DNA of 64,000 bases, taken from positions 496,001-560,000 of the forward strand of contig NZ_CANMDS010000003.1 in assembly GCF_947496725.1 (NCBI RefSeq). The letters are read 5' to 3'. Made by a program: the position numbers and the translations under genes. Origin of the DNA: an uncultured Dokdonia sp. GTDB lineage: Bacteria > Bacteroidota > Bacteroidia > Flavobacteriales > Flavobacteriaceae. The notes beneath the pieces were generated by a model. That model did no database searches, was not told where the DNA came from, and saw only the letters and a list, made by a program, of their open reading frames with translations. Positions 34,115 through 43,797 of the stretch are shown here, one piece after another. Numbering within the stretch: position 1 is the first letter of the stretch; every line of letters starts with the position of its first letter.

Positions 34115-35650
34115 ATGGACAAAAAAGAAGAGTTTCTAAAATCTATTACAAAAGGAAACACCTTTAAGGGTGACTTTATCACTATGGGAGCAGCAATGCT
34201 AGATGGCGAGACCATCACAAATGCTCACGTAAAAGTACCTCTTAAAACTCTTAATCGTCACGGTCTCATTGCTGGTGCTACAGGTACTGGTAAAACAAAA
34301 ACATTACAAGTACTTGCCGAAAATCTGTCTGATAAAGGGATACCGGTACTACTTATGGATATGAAAGGTGATCTCTCTGGTATTGCAAAAGCAAGTCCTG
34401 GTCACGCAAAGATAGATGAGCGCCACGAGAAGATAGGCCTACCCTTTGATGCCAAAGACTTCCCAGTAGAACTCCTCACACTTTCTGAACAAAATGGTGT
34501 GCGCCTTAGAGCTACAGTAAGTGAGTTTGGACCTGTACTGTTCTCACGTATACTTGATGCTACGGTGGCACAATCTGGTATTATCTCTATACTTTTTAAG
34601 TACAGTGATGATAAAAAATTACCACTACTAGATCTTAAAGACTTTAAAAAGATTTTACAATATGCGACCAAAGAAGGCAAGGCAGAAATAGAAGAAGAGT
34701 ATGGGCGTATTTCTCCAGCTTCTTCTGGTTCTATCCTGCGTAAAATAGTAGAACTTGAACAGCAGGGAGCAGATATTTTCTTTGGAGAAAAATCTTTTGA
34801 TACAGATGACCTTACTCGCACCACCTCTGACGGTCGTGGAGTAATTAATGTGATACGCCTTACAGATATACAAGACAGACCTAAATTATTCTCAACTTTT
34901 ATGTTGAGTCTACTTGCAGAGATTTACTCTACATTTCCAGAGCAAGGAGATAGCGGCCAGCCAGAGCTTGTAATTTTTATAGATGAAGCGCACCTTATTT
35001 TTAAAGAAGCTTCAAAAGCGTTACATAGCCAGATAGAGAGTATTGTAAAGTTAATACGATCTAAAGGTGTAGGTATCTATTTTGTGACTCAAAACCCAAC
35101 AGATATTCCAGATGGCGTATTGAGCCAGCTAGGTCTTAAAGTGCAGCACGCATTACGTGCGTTTACTGCAAAAGATAGAAAAGCCATAAAACTCACTGCC
35201 GAAAACTATCCAGATTCTGAATATTATGACACAAAGACCGTTCTTACATCTTTAGGTATAGGAGAAGCACTTGTATCTGCTCTAGATGAGAAGGGTCGCC
35301 CTACTCCTCTTGCAGCTACAATGTTACGCGCACCTATGTCACGTATGGATGTATTAACCCAAAAGGAAATAGATGGTATAAACGACAGGTCTGAGCTTGT
35401 AGAAAAATATAGCGAAATTTCAGATAGAGAGAGTGCCTACGAACTACTCAAAAAGAAAATAGATAAAGCTAACGAAGCTGAAGCAAAGGAAAAGGCTAAA
35501 AAAGAAAGAGCCAAAGCCTCAAAAACATCATCAAAATCTAAGAGCACAAGATCAACTCAAAGTGCTGGATCAAAAGCATTAATTAAAGTGCTTACAAGCG
35601 CAACCGTTATACGTGGTGTCTTTGGGATACTAGGTAAAATGTTGAAATAA
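34115..35650 (+). CDS. HerA-like/DUF853 ATPase (YjgR type)
   Basis: 511 residues, cytoplasmic. Walker A GLIAGATGTGKTKTLQVL near residue 55, Walker B LVIFIDEAHLIFKEA near 290, and GVGIYFVTQNPTDIPDGVLSQLGLKVQHALRAF with the arginine finger region. The family is related to HerA/FtsK translocases; a defined role is missing in most bacteria. The last 60 residues are Lys/Ser-rich and low complexity (KEKAKKERAKASKTSSKSKS) before a hydrophobic helix. Starts 16 bp after a palindromic repeat, and the 35690 lipoprotein gene follows after 39 bp. Confidence 0.9.
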   Translation: MDKKEEFLKSITKGNTFKGDFITMGAAMLDGETITNAHVKVPLKTLNRHGLIAGATGTGKTKTLQVLAENLSDKGIPVLLMDMKGDLSGIAKASPGHAKIDERHEKIGLPFDAKDFPVELLTLSEQNGVRLRATVSEFGPVLFSRILDATVAQSGIISILFKYSDDKKLPLLDLKDFKKILQYATKEGKAEIEEEYGRISPASSGSILRKIVELEQQGADIFFGEKSFDTDDLTRTTSDGRGVINVIRLTDIQDRPKLFSTFMLSLLAEIYSTFPEQGDSGQPELVIFIDEAHLIFKEASKALHSQIESIVKLIRSKGVGIYFVTQNPTDIPDGVLSQLGLKVQHALRAFTAKDRKAIKLTAENYPDSEYYDTKTVLTSLGIGEALVSALDEKGRPTPLAATMLRAPMSRMDVLTQKEIDGINDRSELVEKYSEISDRESAYELLKKKIDKANEAEAKEKAKKERAKASKTSSKSKSTRSTQSAGSKALIKVLTSATVIRGVFGILGKMLK

Positions 35651-35689
35651 TAATGACACATAACAAATGTGTACCCTCAATTTAATCTT

Positions 35690-36235
35690 ATGAAAAGAAA
35701 TATAATCGCCCTTTCAATACTAGGTTTAATAGCTAGTAGCTGTAGTAACTCTGGAAACTTTGCTATTACAAATGAAGGTGTTGGACCACTTACAAAAACA
35801 ACAAAAGTAAGCGAACTCAAAACTACCTTTGCAAATGATAGTCTTGTAGATGCAAATGGATCTACAGAACTAAAAGCACCCGTGCAGTACATCTCGGTTT
35901 TTGAAAAAGGAGGTAAAAAACTACTAGAACTAGAACCTACCACAGGCAAGTCTGATGCTACAATAAACTACATACGTTTATATGACGAGCGCTATACTAC
36001 AGAAGGTGGAGTTACTGTAAAAAGTACCTTTAAGGACATTCTAGATGGGCACGAGATAAAGCGCATAGAAAACCTTATATCTACTATAGTTGTACTTGTA
36101 GAAGATAGTGATGTGTATTTTACTATTGATAAAAAACACTTGCCATCAGAGCTTATGTTTGATACAACCACTAAGGTTGAACTCACTCAAATCCCTGATG
36201 ATGCACCTATCAAGTATATTCAAATAAGCTGGTAA
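35690..36235 (+). CDS. Lipoprotein of unknown function
   Basis: 181 residues from the ATG at 35690 (MKRNIIALSILGLIASSCSN, lipobox Cys at about 18). The mature region contains two short beta domains (LELEPTTGKSDATINYIRLYDERYTTEGGVTVKSTFKDILDG, VYFTIDKKHLPSELMFDTTTKVELTQIP). No family recognised. The stop overlaps closely with the next start (1-bp gap to the cupin gene), so the genes form an operon 34115-37447. Confidence 0.75.
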   Translation: MKRNIIALSILGLIASSCSNSGNFAITNEGVGPLTKTTKVSELKTTFANDSLVDANGSTELKAPVQYISVFEKGGKKLLELEPTTGKSDATINYIRLYDERYTTEGGVTVKSTFKDILDGHEIKRIENLISTIVVLVEDSDVYFTIDKKHLPSELMFDTTTKVELTQIPDDAPIKYIQISW

Positions 36236-36236
36236 T

Positions 36237-36596
36237 ATGAGTTATAAGATTCAAAAAAGCCCTTTTATTGTGCCTACTACAGATGGTAAAACCATAAAGG
36301 AGCACTGGGGAAAAGCGACAGATGGCAATAATGATATAAGCATCGCTCATATGATTGCTCCACCTGGGTGGAGTGAGCCATTTCAAACTCCAGAGTTTGA
36401 TGAGTACACGTATATCATAAAAGGTAAAAAACAGTTTATTATAGACGGAGACACTATTGTACTACACGCAGGGCAAAGTATCAAAATCGACCGTAACACG
36501 AGAGTGCAATACAGCAATCCCTTTGATGCAGAGTGTGAGTATATGGCTATTTGTACTCCTGCGTTTTCACCAGATTCTGTTCACCGAGAAGAATAA
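36237..36596 (+). CDS. Cupin-domain protein
   Basis: 119 residues forming a single small beta-barrel: IAPPGWSEPFQTPEFDEYTYIIKGKKQFIIDGDTIVLHAGQSIKIDRNTRVQYSNPFDAECEYMAIC. The usual His pair of cupin motif 1 is replaced by Glu/Asp-rich residues (PEFDEYTYIIKG), so metal binding may differ. Catalytic activity unknown. Sits between the lipoprotein and an alpha/beta hydrolase. Confidence 0.85.
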   Translation: MSYKIQKSPFIVPTTDGKTIKEHWGKATDGNNDISIAHMIAPPGWSEPFQTPEFDEYTYIIKGKKQFIIDGDTIVLHAGQSIKIDRNTRVQYSNPFDAECEYMAICTPAFSPDSVHREE

Positions 36597-36601
36597 AAAT
36601 T

Positions 36602-37447
36602 TTGAAAAAGACTTTACAAAGATTTATTCCTAAATTAATAGGAGCAAAAATCAACGCACTAAGTATAGCAAACCCAAAAGCTGCGGCACAGCAAGCTTTT
36701 AATATATTTTGTACTCCGCGCAAAGGAAAACCTTATGGTGAGCAAATAGATTACCTTAATAAGGCTACCTATGAGCGCTTTACTTCTGGATCGTGTGATT
36801 TACAAGCATATCGCTGGGAAGGCACTGGTAAAAAAGTACTTCTCATACACGGCTGGGAGAGCAACACGCATCGCTGGTTTAAACTAGTAGAAGAACTACA
36901 GCAAGAAAATTATGATATCTATGCCATAGATGCACCCGCTCACGGTAACTCTACAGGGACATTGCTCAATGTTCCTCGTTATGCAAAAGCCATAGAAGAA
37001 GCTGTACAACGATACCAACCGGACCATATTATAGGGCACTCTATAGGTGGGCTAGCTACGGTTTTTCATCAGTATACTTATAAACCTACACAATTTACAT
37101 CTGCAGTAATACTAGGATCTGCATCAGAGCTTAGTGAGATAATGGTAGGTTATAGAGCTATACTTGGACTCAACAATAGAACGATGAATTCTCTTGAACA
37201 GCTCGTAAAGGAGTTATTTGGTTTTGGTTTTAAAGGCTTTTCTGGCGCAGCTTTTGCAAAAGAGCTTACCCTACCGGCTTTAATAATCCACGATAAGTTT
37301 GATAAAATCACTCCTGTATCTGCCTCACAAAACATCCATAAAAACTGGAAAGGAAGCACCTACATTGAGACCGAAGGTTTTGGTCACTCACTCTATCAAG
37401 AAGAAGTAAGATCTGAAATTATTAAATTTTTAAAGAAAGAGTTTTAA
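36602..37447 (+). CDS. Alpha/beta hydrolase
   Basis: 281 residues starting with TTG at 36602 (LKKTLQRFIPKLIGAK), 5 bp after the cupin stop; an extension further upstream would run through the cupin gene in another frame. Catalytic parts: oxyanion region LLIHGWESNTHRWF, DAPAHGNSTG, nucleophile IIGHSIGGLATVF, acid near ALIIHDKFDKITPV, His in EGFGHSLYQ. Physiological ester unknown. It ends 4 bp inside the convergent DinB gene. Confidence 0.88.
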   Translation: MKKTLQRFIPKLIGAKINALSIANPKAAAQQAFNIFCTPRKGKPYGEQIDYLNKATYERFTSGSCDLQAYRWEGTGKKVLLIHGWESNTHRWFKLVEELQQENYDIYAIDAPAHGNSTGTLLNVPRYAKAIEEAVQRYQPDHIIGHSIGGLATVFHQYTYKPTQFTSAVILGSASELSEIMVGYRAILGLNNRTMNSLEQLVKELFGFGFKGFSGAAFAKELTLPALIIHDKFDKITPVSASQNIHKNWKGSTYIETEGFGHSLYQEEVRSEIIKFLKKEF

Positions 37448-37959
37448 TCTTCTTCATTAAGAGTGTTTAAGTTCATTCCCTCATAAAATCCAAGGGGCTG
37501 GTCTATAACAAGTTTCACTTGCATAGCGATCTGCCCCGTGTGATATGAGAAGTGCTCAACTGCGTGTAATACGATACCAGTACCAGAAAGCTCAAAACCT
37601 TGTACGTTTCTCTTTTTTAAAAGATTTTCTGGTGTAGCATCATCAATAATAGTAGTAGAAGTTTGAACTGTAAGTAAAAGTCGTTGTAGCAACTCATCTT
37701 TTGTAAAACCATCTTCGGTACTAAACTCCTCTTCTCTATTACGCTCATCTGGATTACCTCCTAGTCCAGAAACAATATATTGGGTCATATTCCCACAGAT
37801 ATGCAATAACTGGTTACCAAGTGTATTAAGACTCTGGTTTTGCTTTGTCCACAGCTCCTCTTCTACCACCTTAGAAAGCGCAATACTTATCATACGCACA
37901 TTCTCTTCTAGTCTAAAAATAGCATTGTCCTTAAAATCTTGATGCCAAGTATTAATCAT
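37444..37959 (-). CDS. DinB-like four-helix-bundle protein
   Basis: 171 residues with the DinB/DUF1572-like layout: NVRMISIALSKVVEEELWTKQNQSLNTLGNQLLHICGNMTQYIV (helices with a metal-site His in LLHICGN) and GTGIVLHAVEHFSYHTGQIAMQVK with HxxxH-like residues. Such proteins often act as thiol-dependent metal enzymes; the substrate is unknown. It starts 11 bp after hisA and probably belongs to the same transcript. Confidence 0.82.
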   Translation of the reverse strand: MINTWHQDFKDNAIFRLEENVRMISIALSKVVEEELWTKQNQSLNTLGNQLLHICGNMTQYIVSGLGGNPDERNREEEFSTEDGFTKDELLQRLLLTVQTSTTIIDDATPENLLKKRNVQGFELSGTGIVLHAVEHFSYHTGQIAMQVKLVIDQPLGFYEGMNLNTLNEED

Positions 37960-37970
37960 ATCTATACGTT

Positions 37971-38693
37971 CTAACTTAGTATAAAATCTTCTAGTTGCTT
38001 CAATGAGATTCTATTCTCATAGATTGCCTTCCCTATAATGGTTCCCTCACAGCCCATTTCTGCAAGCTTTGGCAACTCGTCAAAGGTAGAAATTCCTCCA
38101 GAAGCAATAAGTTTTAAGTCTGGTGTGCTAGCAAGTATTTCTTGATATAAGTCAAAACTAGGCCCTTCTAGCATACCGTCTTTACTTATATCTGTGCAGA
38201 TTACATAAGAGACACCTTCTTTTTGATAAGCGTTTATAAACTCCACCACATCATCATCAGACTCCTCTAGCCAGCCAGAAATAGCAATTTTACGATGATG
38301 AGCATCTGCTCCCAAGATAATTTTATCACTGCCAAATTTTGACAACCAGCTTTTAAACGTATCTGGATTTTTCACAGCAATACTACCACCAGTTATTTGA
38401 GAAGCTCCGCTTTCAAAGGCAATGCGTAAATCTTCGTCTGTTTTAAGACCTCCTCCAAAGTCTACTTTTAACGCAGTCTTTGTAGCTATTTGCTCAAGGA
38501 TTTTATGGTTTACAATGTGCTTGCTTTTTGCACCATCTAGATCTACAAGGTGTAAATGCGTGATACCGTGTGCCTCAAACTGCTTTGCAACCTCCAGCGG
38601 ATTTTCATTATATATTTTCTTTGTATTATAATCTCCCTTTGAGAGACGCACACAATTACCATCTATGATATCTATAGCAGGTATTATTCTCAT
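37971..38693 (-). CDS. hisA: Phosphoribosylformimino-5-aminoimidazole carboxamide ribotide isomerase
   Basis: Catalyses the fourth step of histidine synthesis (ProFAR to PRFAR), a TIM barrel. 240 residues; starts [21 protein letters not shown] with the catalytic Asp, then [43 protein letters not shown] and [13 protein letters not shown]. The start overlaps the hisH stop by 4 bp. In most flavobacteria hisF and hisIE come next; here a DinB gene follows instead. Confidence 0.97.
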   Translation of the reverse strand: MRIIPAIDIIDGNCVRLSKGDYNTKKIYNENPLEVAKQFEAHGITHLHLVDLDGAKSKHIVNHKILEQIATKTALKVDFGGGLKTDEDLRIAFESGASQITGGSIAVKNPDTFKSWLSKFGSDKIILGADAHHRKIAISGWLEESDDDVVEFINAYQKEGVSYVICTDISKDGMLEGPSFDLYQEILASTPDLKLIASGGISTFDELPKLAEMGCEGTIIGKAIYENRISLKQLEDFILS

Positions 38694-39271
38694 AATTCTA
38701 AAAAGTTTTTAAGTATTTGCTCTCCTACAGCGCTACTTTTTTCTGGGTGGAACTGAGTTCCATAAAAATTATTTTTGGCAAGAGCGCTACTGTAAGGAAG
38801 TCCGTATGTAGTAGTTGCAATCGTGTCTTCTACTACGGGAGCATAAAAACTGTGCACCATATATATAAAAGAATCTTCGGCTACTTGATTAAAAAGTGGT
38901 GATGATAGATTATTAATGGTGTTCCACTGTATTTGTGGGACTTTTACGCTTTCGCGAAAGCGTACTACATCTACATTAAAAATATCAAGACCTATAGTAT
39001 CTCCTTCTTCTGAACCTGTACACATTAATTGCATACCCAAACAGATACCCAGCACAGGCTGTGTGAGTGTAGGAATCACTTTATCAAGACCAGTCTCTCG
39101 TAATTTACTCATAGCGCTACTCGCCTCTCCTACTCCAGGAAAAATGACTTTATCTGCACTACGTATTTCTTCTTCTCTATCACTTAAGACCGCCTGATAA
39201 CCAAGACGCTCTATCGCAAATTTTATGCTCTGGATGTTTCCAGCGCCATAATTAATGATCACAATTTTCAT
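38690..39271 (-). CDS. hisH: Imidazole glycerol phosphate synthase, glutamine amidotransferase subunit
   Basis: 193 residues. Class I glutaminase feeding ammonia to HisF. Visible: [11 protein letters not shown], nucleophile [10 protein letters not shown], and [11 protein letters not shown] with the catalytic His and Glu. Copy 11 of the palindromic repeat falls at 38945-38964 and codes for RFRESV in [16 protein letters not shown], where homologues usually have RF followed by a variable loop and KVPHMGW; the length is kept. Overlaps hisB by one base. Confidence 0.96.
   Translation of the reverse strand: MKIVIINYGAGNIQSIKFAIERLGYQAVLSDREEEIRSADKVIFPGVGEASSAMSKLRETGLDKVIPTLTQPVLGICLGMQLMCTGSEEGDTIGLDIFNVDVVRFRESVKVPQIQWNTINNLSSPLFNQVAEDSFIYMVHSFYAPVVEDTIATTTYGLPYSSALAKNNFYGTQFHPEKSSAVGEQILKNFLEL
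38945..38964. repeat. Palindromic repeat copy 11 (inside hisH)
   Basis: Exact 20-mer TACGCTTTCGCGAAAGCGTA, read as RFRESV. Confidence 0.95.
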
Positions 39272-40407
39272 TATAACATTCCTTTTGTAGATGGAAGAAT
39301 CATTTTATCTGCATCACGCTTTACGGCTACTTTGATAGCTTTTGCAAATGCCTTAAAGATAGCTTCAATCTTGTGGTGCTCGTTTGTTCCTTCGGCTTTG
39401 ATATTAAGGTTTGCCTTTGCACCATCTGTAAATGATTTAAAGAAGTGGTAAAACATCTCCGTAGGCATTTTACCTATCATCTCACGGTTAAAATCTGCTT
39501 CCCATACGAGCCAGTTTCTACCACCAAAATCTATAGCAACTTGCGCAAGACAGTCATCCATAGGCAGGCAAAAACCGTAACGCTCTATTCCTAATTTATT
39601 ACCTAAAGCAATGGCAAACACTTCTCCTAGTGCAATTGCCGTGTCTTCTATAGTGTGGTGCTCATCTACTTCTAGGTCTCCTTTTACTTGGATGTCTAGA
39701 TCCATTTGCCCGTGACGCGCTATCTGGTCAAGCATATGGTCAAAGAAAGCTAGACCCGTATCTATGTTTGATTTGCCCGTACCGTCTAGGTTAAGGGTTA
39801 TGTTTATGTCTGTCTCATTAGTTTTTCGCGCAAGCGTAGCAACACGACTTTCTAATTTTAAAAACTCGTATATTTTTTGCCAGTCGTTTGTCTCTAGCGC
39901 AATGTCTTTATTGAGCTCATCTTCAGATATGGTAATCTCACCAGTACCGAGGTTTGTGTTATCATTGATATAGATTCCTTTGGCTCCCAGATTTGTCGCT
40001 AGTTGCATATCTGTAAGTCTATCACCTATTACAAAAGAGTTTTTGAGATCATACTCCTCAGAAAAGTATTGTGTAAGTAAACCGGTTCCAGGCTTTCTAG
40101 TGTCTTTATTTTCGTGCGGAAAAGTTCTATCTAAAAATACATTATCAAAAACAACACCTTCATTTTCAAAAGACTTCATAATGAAGTTGTGCACTGGCCA
40201 GAATGTATCTTCTGGAAAAGAATCTGTACCTAAACCATCTTGATTTGTTATCATCACTAACTCATAATCGAGTTCTTGAGCAATCTTACCTAACCAAGTA
40301 AAACACTTAGGGTAAAAAATCATTTTTTCAAACGCATCGATTTGTTCATCTACCGTTTCTTTAATCATTGTACCATCGCGGTCGATAAAAAGTACTTTTT
40401 TTGCCAT
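39271..40407 (-). CDS. hisB: Bifunctional histidinol-phosphatase / imidazoleglycerol-phosphate dehydratase
   Basis: 378 residues. The N-terminal 165 residues are a HAD phosphatase ([14 protein letters not shown] with Dx[23 protein letters not shown]). The remainder is the IGP dehydratase with metal-binding His clusters ([46 protein letters not shown]). At 39819-39838 a 16-of-20 variant of the palindromic repeat is read as TLARKT in the linker between the domains. Overlaps hisC and hisH by single bases. Confidence 0.97.
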   Translation of the reverse strand: MAKKVLFIDRDGTMIKETVDEQIDAFEKMIFYPKCFTWLGKIAQELDYELVMITNQDGLGTDSFPEDTFWPVHNFIMKSFENEGVVFDNVFLDRTFPHENKDTRKPGTGLLTQYFSEEYDLKNSFVIGDRLTDMQLATNLGAKGIYINDNTNLGTGEITISEDELNKDIALETNDWQKIYEFLKLESRVATLARKTNETDINITLNLDGTGKSNIDTGLAFFDHMLDQIARHGQMDLDIQVKGDLEVDEHHTIEDTAIALGEVFAIALGNKLGIERYGFCLPMDDCLAQVAIDFGGRNWLVWEADFNREMIGKMPTEMFYHFFKSFTDGAKANLNIKAEGTNEHHKIEAIFKAFAKAIKVAVKRDADKMILPSTKGML

Positions 40408-41453
40408 TACTGTATTGTATTTAATGCGTTTATTAGTGTTGTATTTTCTTCTTTGGTCCCTACTGTAAAACGTAGTGTGTTCTCACAAAGCGCCTGTGTG
40501 CTGCGATTGCGCACAACTATTCCTTTTTCTATAAGCTGTTTATAACGCTTGTTTGCATCGTCTACTTTAGTTAAAATAAAGTTTGCGTCAGACGGATATA
40601 CTTTTTCTACAAAAGCCACATCTTTAAGCACAGCTGCTAGTGTTTTTCTATTATCAAGTAAGGTATCTACCTCATTATGAATCATACGTAAATCGCTCAA
40701 TCTATCATAAGCGCGATCTTGCGTTAATGCATTTACATTATAAGGAGGCTTAATTTTATTAAGAATCGCAATAACTTCTTTACTTGCAAAGCATAAACCT
40801 AGACGTATACCAGCAAGACCGTAAGCCTTAGAAAGCGTTTGAGTGATTACAAGGTTAGGATAATTTTCTAACTGTGATATCCAACTCTCTGCTGCTGCAA
40901 AATCTATATATGCCTCATCAAGAACTACTAACCCATTAAAGTTTTCTAACACCTCAATAATAAGATCAGGTTGGATCATATTACCCGTAGGATTATTTGG
41001 TGAGCATATAAAAATGAGCTTTGTAGTATCACTCAGAGCATTCAGAATACCTTCAGTATCCAGTTGGAAATCTTTGGTAAGAAGTACCTCTGTATTTGCT
41101 ACGTCATTTGTACCTGCCAGTACATTATACATACCGTAGGTAGGTGGTACCGTTATAATACCATCTACTCCAGGATTACAGAATGCTCTAAAAATAAGAT
41201 CGAGCACCTCGTCGCTTCCATTACCTAGTAAAATCTGAGATTCTGAGACCTTTTTTTGAGAGGCTACCAAACTCTTTAAACTACGCTGTTGCGGGTCTGG
41301 ATAACGGTTTACACCATTATCAAACGGATTTTCATTTGCATCTAGAAAAACCATTTCTTTATCAAAATCTGTAAACTCATCTCGCGCAGAAGAGTACGGT
41401 TTCATCCTTGCAACATTTGCTCTAACGAGCTTATTTATGTCAAATTTGTTCAT
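40407..41453 (-). CDS. hisC: Histidinol-phosphate aminotransferase
   Basis: 348 residues, fold type I PLP enzyme that converts imidazole acetol phosphate to histidinol phosphate with glutamate. Key parts: [60 protein letters not shown] Lys in [17 protein letters not shown]. Shares one base with hisB and follows hisD after 32 bp. Confidence 0.97.
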   Translation of the reverse strand: MNKFDINKLVRANVARMKPYSSARDEFTDFDKEMVFLDANENPFDNGVNRYPDPQQRSLKSLVASQKKVSESQILLGNGSDEVLDLIFRAFCNPGVDGIITVPPTYGMYNVLAGTNDVANTEVLLTKDFQLDTEGILNALSDTTKLIFICSPNNPTGNMIQPDLIIEVLENFNGLVVLDEAYIDFAAAESWISQLENYPNLVITQTLSKAYGLAGIRLGLCFASKEVIAILNKIKPPYNVNALTQDRAYDRLSDLRMIHNEVDTLLDNRKTLAAVLKDVAFVEKVYPSDANFILTKVDDANKRYKQLIEKGIVVRNRSTQALCENTLRFTVGTKEENTTLINALNTIQ

Positions 41454-41485
41454 TGTGCTATACGTACTTAATAATCTTTACTGCT

Positions 41486-42769
41486 TTATTTTAATGCGTT
41501 AAGTCTAAGAGTTACCGCATTTTTATGAGCATCAAGACCCTCTGCCTCTGCCATAAGTTCTATAGCACGACCTATATTTTTTATTCCAGTTTCAGATATT
41601 TTTTGAAATGTCATAGACTTCATAAAACTATCTAGATTTACACCGCTGTACTGCTTAGCATAACCATTTGTAGGTAAGGTATGGTTTGTACCAGACGCAT
41701 AATCTCCCGCGCTTTCTGGAGTATAGTTGCCTATGAAAACAGATCCCGCATTACCTATATTATCTACATAGTAGTCATCATTTGATGTGCAAACTATAAA
41801 GTGTTCTGGACCGTACTCATCTATAAGCGCGAGTGCCGTCTCATCATCTTTTACATAAATGAGTTTGCTGTTATCAATAGCTTTTTCTGCAATACGCTTT
41901 CGCGAAAGCGTACTCATCTGCTCTTCTACTTCTTTTTCTACCTCGTCTATCAAATCCTTTGAAGTAGAAACCAAAATCACCTGACTATCAACGCCGTGCT
42001 CTGCCTGACTTAATAAGTCTGAAGCTACGAAACTTGCCTGAGCGGCATCATCTGCCACAACAAGTAATTCTGATGGACCTGCTGGCATATCTATAGCCAC
42101 ACCGTGCTTTGTAGCAAGCTGCTTTGCAACAGTCACAAACTGATTACCTGGTCCAAATATTTTATAAACTTGAGGAACGGTCTCTGTACCAAAGGTCATC
42201 GCAGCAATAGCCTGAATACCTCCTACTTTAAAGATTTTTGTAACTCCGCTTAGCTTTGCTGTATAAAGAATGGCAGGGTTTACCTTTCCTTCTTTATCTG
42301 GTGGCGTACATAATACAATCTCTTTACAACCAGCGATATTTGCTGGCGTTGCAAGCATTAAGATGGTAGAAAATAAAGGCGCTGTACCTCCCGGTATGTA
42401 AAGACCCACTTTTTGAATAGGTCTTTTTTCTTGCCAGCAATCTACACCTTCTGTAGTAGCAATAGCCACTCTCTCTGTTTTTTGGGCTGTGTGAAAACGT
42501 TCAATATTACCTTTTGCAAGTTGTATGGCTTCCTTTAACTCGGTAGATATAAGCTCTTGCGCTTCCTCTATTTCTGTATCAGTTACTGCAGTGCTCTCAA
42601 GAGTCACATTATCAAAGATGCTTGTGTACTTTGCTACCGCAGTATCTCCTTTTTCCTTTACTTCCTTAAAAATATCGGTAACGGTGGCTTCTATATCATC
42701 TACAGTTTGAGTAGGTCTTTTTAAAATTTCTGCCCACTCACTTCTTTCTGGATTATAAATCTTATTCAT
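41486..42769 (-). CDS. hisD: Histidinol dehydrogenase
   Basis: 427 residues. Oxidises histidinol to histidine in two NAD+-dependent steps, with one Zn. Signatures: YIPGGTAPLFSTILMLATPANIAGCKEIVLCTPP, IFGPGNQFVTVAKQLA, DMPAGPSELLVVADD, LLSQAEHGVDSQ, and EHFIVC...GNYTPESAGDYASGTNHTLPTNGYA. Palindromic repeat copy 12 (41893-41912) encodes TLSRKR in EEQMSTLSRKRIAEKAI, where relatives have e.g. LPRRxIAxKAL, without insertion. 12 bp after hisG. Confidence 0.97.
   Translation of the reverse strand: MNKIYNPERSEWAEILKRPTQTVDDIEATVTDIFKEVKEKGDTAVAKYTSIFDNVTLESTAVTDTEIEEAQELISTELKEAIQLAKGNIERFHTAQKTERVAIATTEGVDCWQEKRPIQKVGLYIPGGTAPLFSTILMLATPANIAGCKEIVLCTPPDKEGKVNPAILYTAKLSGVTKIFKVGGIQAIAAMTFGTETVPQVYKIFGPGNQFVTVAKQLATKHGVAIDMPAGPSELLVVADDAAQASFVASDLLSQAEHGVDSQVILVSTSKDLIDEVEKEVEEQMSTLSRKRIAEKAIDNSKLIYVKDDETALALIDEYGPEHFIVCTSNDDYYVDNIGNAGSVFIGNYTPESAGDYASGTNHTLPTNGYAKQYSGVNLDSFMKSMTFQKISETGIKNIGRAIELMAEAEGLDAHKNAVTLRLNALK
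41893..41912. repeat. Palindromic repeat copy 12 (inside hisD)
   Basis: Exact 20-mer TACGCTTTCGCGAAAGCGTA, read as TLSRKR. Confidence 0.95.
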
Positions 42770-42781
42770 AGCAACGTAAAA

Positions 42782-43642
42782 TTATAGCACCATTTTTTCG
42801 ATTGGGCATACAAGTATTCCTTCTGCACCTGCTTTTTTGAGATTATCTATCACATCCCAAAAACTATCTTTATTTATTACTGAGTGTACACTACTCCAGC
42901 CTTCTTGTGCTAGTGGTAAAACCGTAGGACTTCTCATACCTGGAAGCATTGCGATAACATCATCAAGCTTTGCGTCTGGCACATTCATAAGTACATATTT
43001 ACTGCGTTGTCCTGCAAGTACAGATTGTATACGGAATTTAAGCGTTTCTAATAGCTCCTTACGCTCATCAGAAATAGTAGGTGATGCAGTAAGAACAGCC
43101 TCAGAAGTGAGCATTTGCTCTACTTCCTTAAGATTATTTTTAAATAATGTACTACCACTAGAAACTATATCACAGATAGCATCTGCAAGTCCAATATTTG
43201 GAGCAATTTCTACCGAACCGTTAATGATGTGTAGCTCTGCGTTCACACCTTTTTCGGCTAGATATTCTCTTACTGTATTAGGGTATGAAGTTGCAATGCG
43301 CTTACCTTCAAGATCTTTTACAGAGTTGTATTCTTGTCCTTTTGGGATTGCTAGTGACACCTTGCATTTTGAAAAACCTAGTCTCTCTATAATAGGAAGA
43401 TCCTTTCCTTTTTCTATAAGAGTATTTTCTCCAAGTATTGCGATATCTACCACTCCGTCTCTTAAGTATTGTGGGATATCACCATTACGTAGGTATAAAA
43501 CCTCTAGCGGGAAATTTCTAGCAGTTGCTTTGAGTTGATCTTTACCGTTATCAATAGAGACACCACAATTTTTTAATAGTTGTAGTGATTCCTCATTAAG
43601 ACGTCCAGACTTTTGAATAGCAATTCTAATTTTTTGACTCAT
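42782..43642 (-). CDS. hisG: ATP phosphoribosyltransferase, long form
   Basis: 286 residues. Commits ATP and PRPP to histidine synthesis. Start IRIAIQKSGRLNEESLQLLKNCG, then DIAILGENTL, ATSYPNTVREYLAEKG, and a PRPP loop ADAICDIVSSGSTL. The C-terminal 80 residues (LKFRIQSVLAGQRSKYVLMNVP...GAEGILVCPIEKMVL) are the ACT-like regulatory domain that confers His feedback inhibition, so HisZ is not required. First structural gene of the operon, 29 bp after the attenuator T-run. Confidence 0.97.
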   Translation of the reverse strand: MSQKIRIAIQKSGRLNEESLQLLKNCGVSIDNGKDQLKATARNFPLEVLYLRNGDIPQYLRDGVVDIAILGENTLIEKGKDLPIIERLGFSKCKVSLAIPKGQEYNSVKDLEGKRIATSYPNTVREYLAEKGVNAELHIINGSVEIAPNIGLADAICDIVSSGSTLFKNNLKEVEQMLTSEAVLTASPTISDERKELLETLKFRIQSVLAGQRSKYVLMNVPDAKLDDVIAMLPGMRSPTVLPLAQEGWSSVHSVINKDSFWDVIDNLKKAGAEGILVCPIEKMVL

Positions 43643-43670
43643 TTTTGTTGGTTTGTGTTTAAAGTACCCA

Positions 43671-43709
43671 AAAAAGAAAAAACCCGTTTGAGTATCTCAA
43701 ACGGGTTTT
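43671..43709 (-). terminator. his operon attenuator (intrinsic terminator)
   Basis: On the minus strand: AAAACCCGTTTGAG-ATA-CTCAAACGGGTTTT followed by TTCTTTTT. It lies between the His-rich leader peptide gene and hisG. The 5' arm octamer CGTTTGAG (43696-43703) can instead pair with CTCAAGCG at 43739-43746 in the leader peptide gene (one G-U pair), giving the antiterminator. Confidence 0.88.
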
Positions 43710-43732
43710 ATATGATTTATTTACATACCAAA

Positions 43733-43789
43733 CTACCTCGCTTGAGCGATTGCTGTAGTGTGGTGATGATGTGTTTTGTTCAATTTCAT
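43733..43789 (-). CDS. hisL: his operon leader peptide
   Basis: A 19-codon frame, ATG at 43789 to TAG at 43733, encoding MKLNKTHHHHTTAIAQAR with four consecutive His codons (codons 7-10). It lies between a good promoter and an intrinsic terminator in front of hisG. When His-tRNA is scarce the ribosome should stall on the His codons, leaving CTCAAGCG (codons 15-17) free to pair with the terminator 5' arm, so transcription continues into hisG. When His is plentiful the ribosome reaches the stop, covers that segment, and the terminator forms. Not a random frame: position, His run and pairing all agree. Confidence 0.87.
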   Translation of the reverse strand: MKLNKTHHHHTTAIAQAR

Positions 43790-43797
43790 TTCTGTAG

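Noticed and set aside
42837-43538. Plus-strand open frame of 233 codons opposite hisG
   Set aside because: hisG is certain on the other strand, and the frame is Ser-rich in the way antisense frames are.
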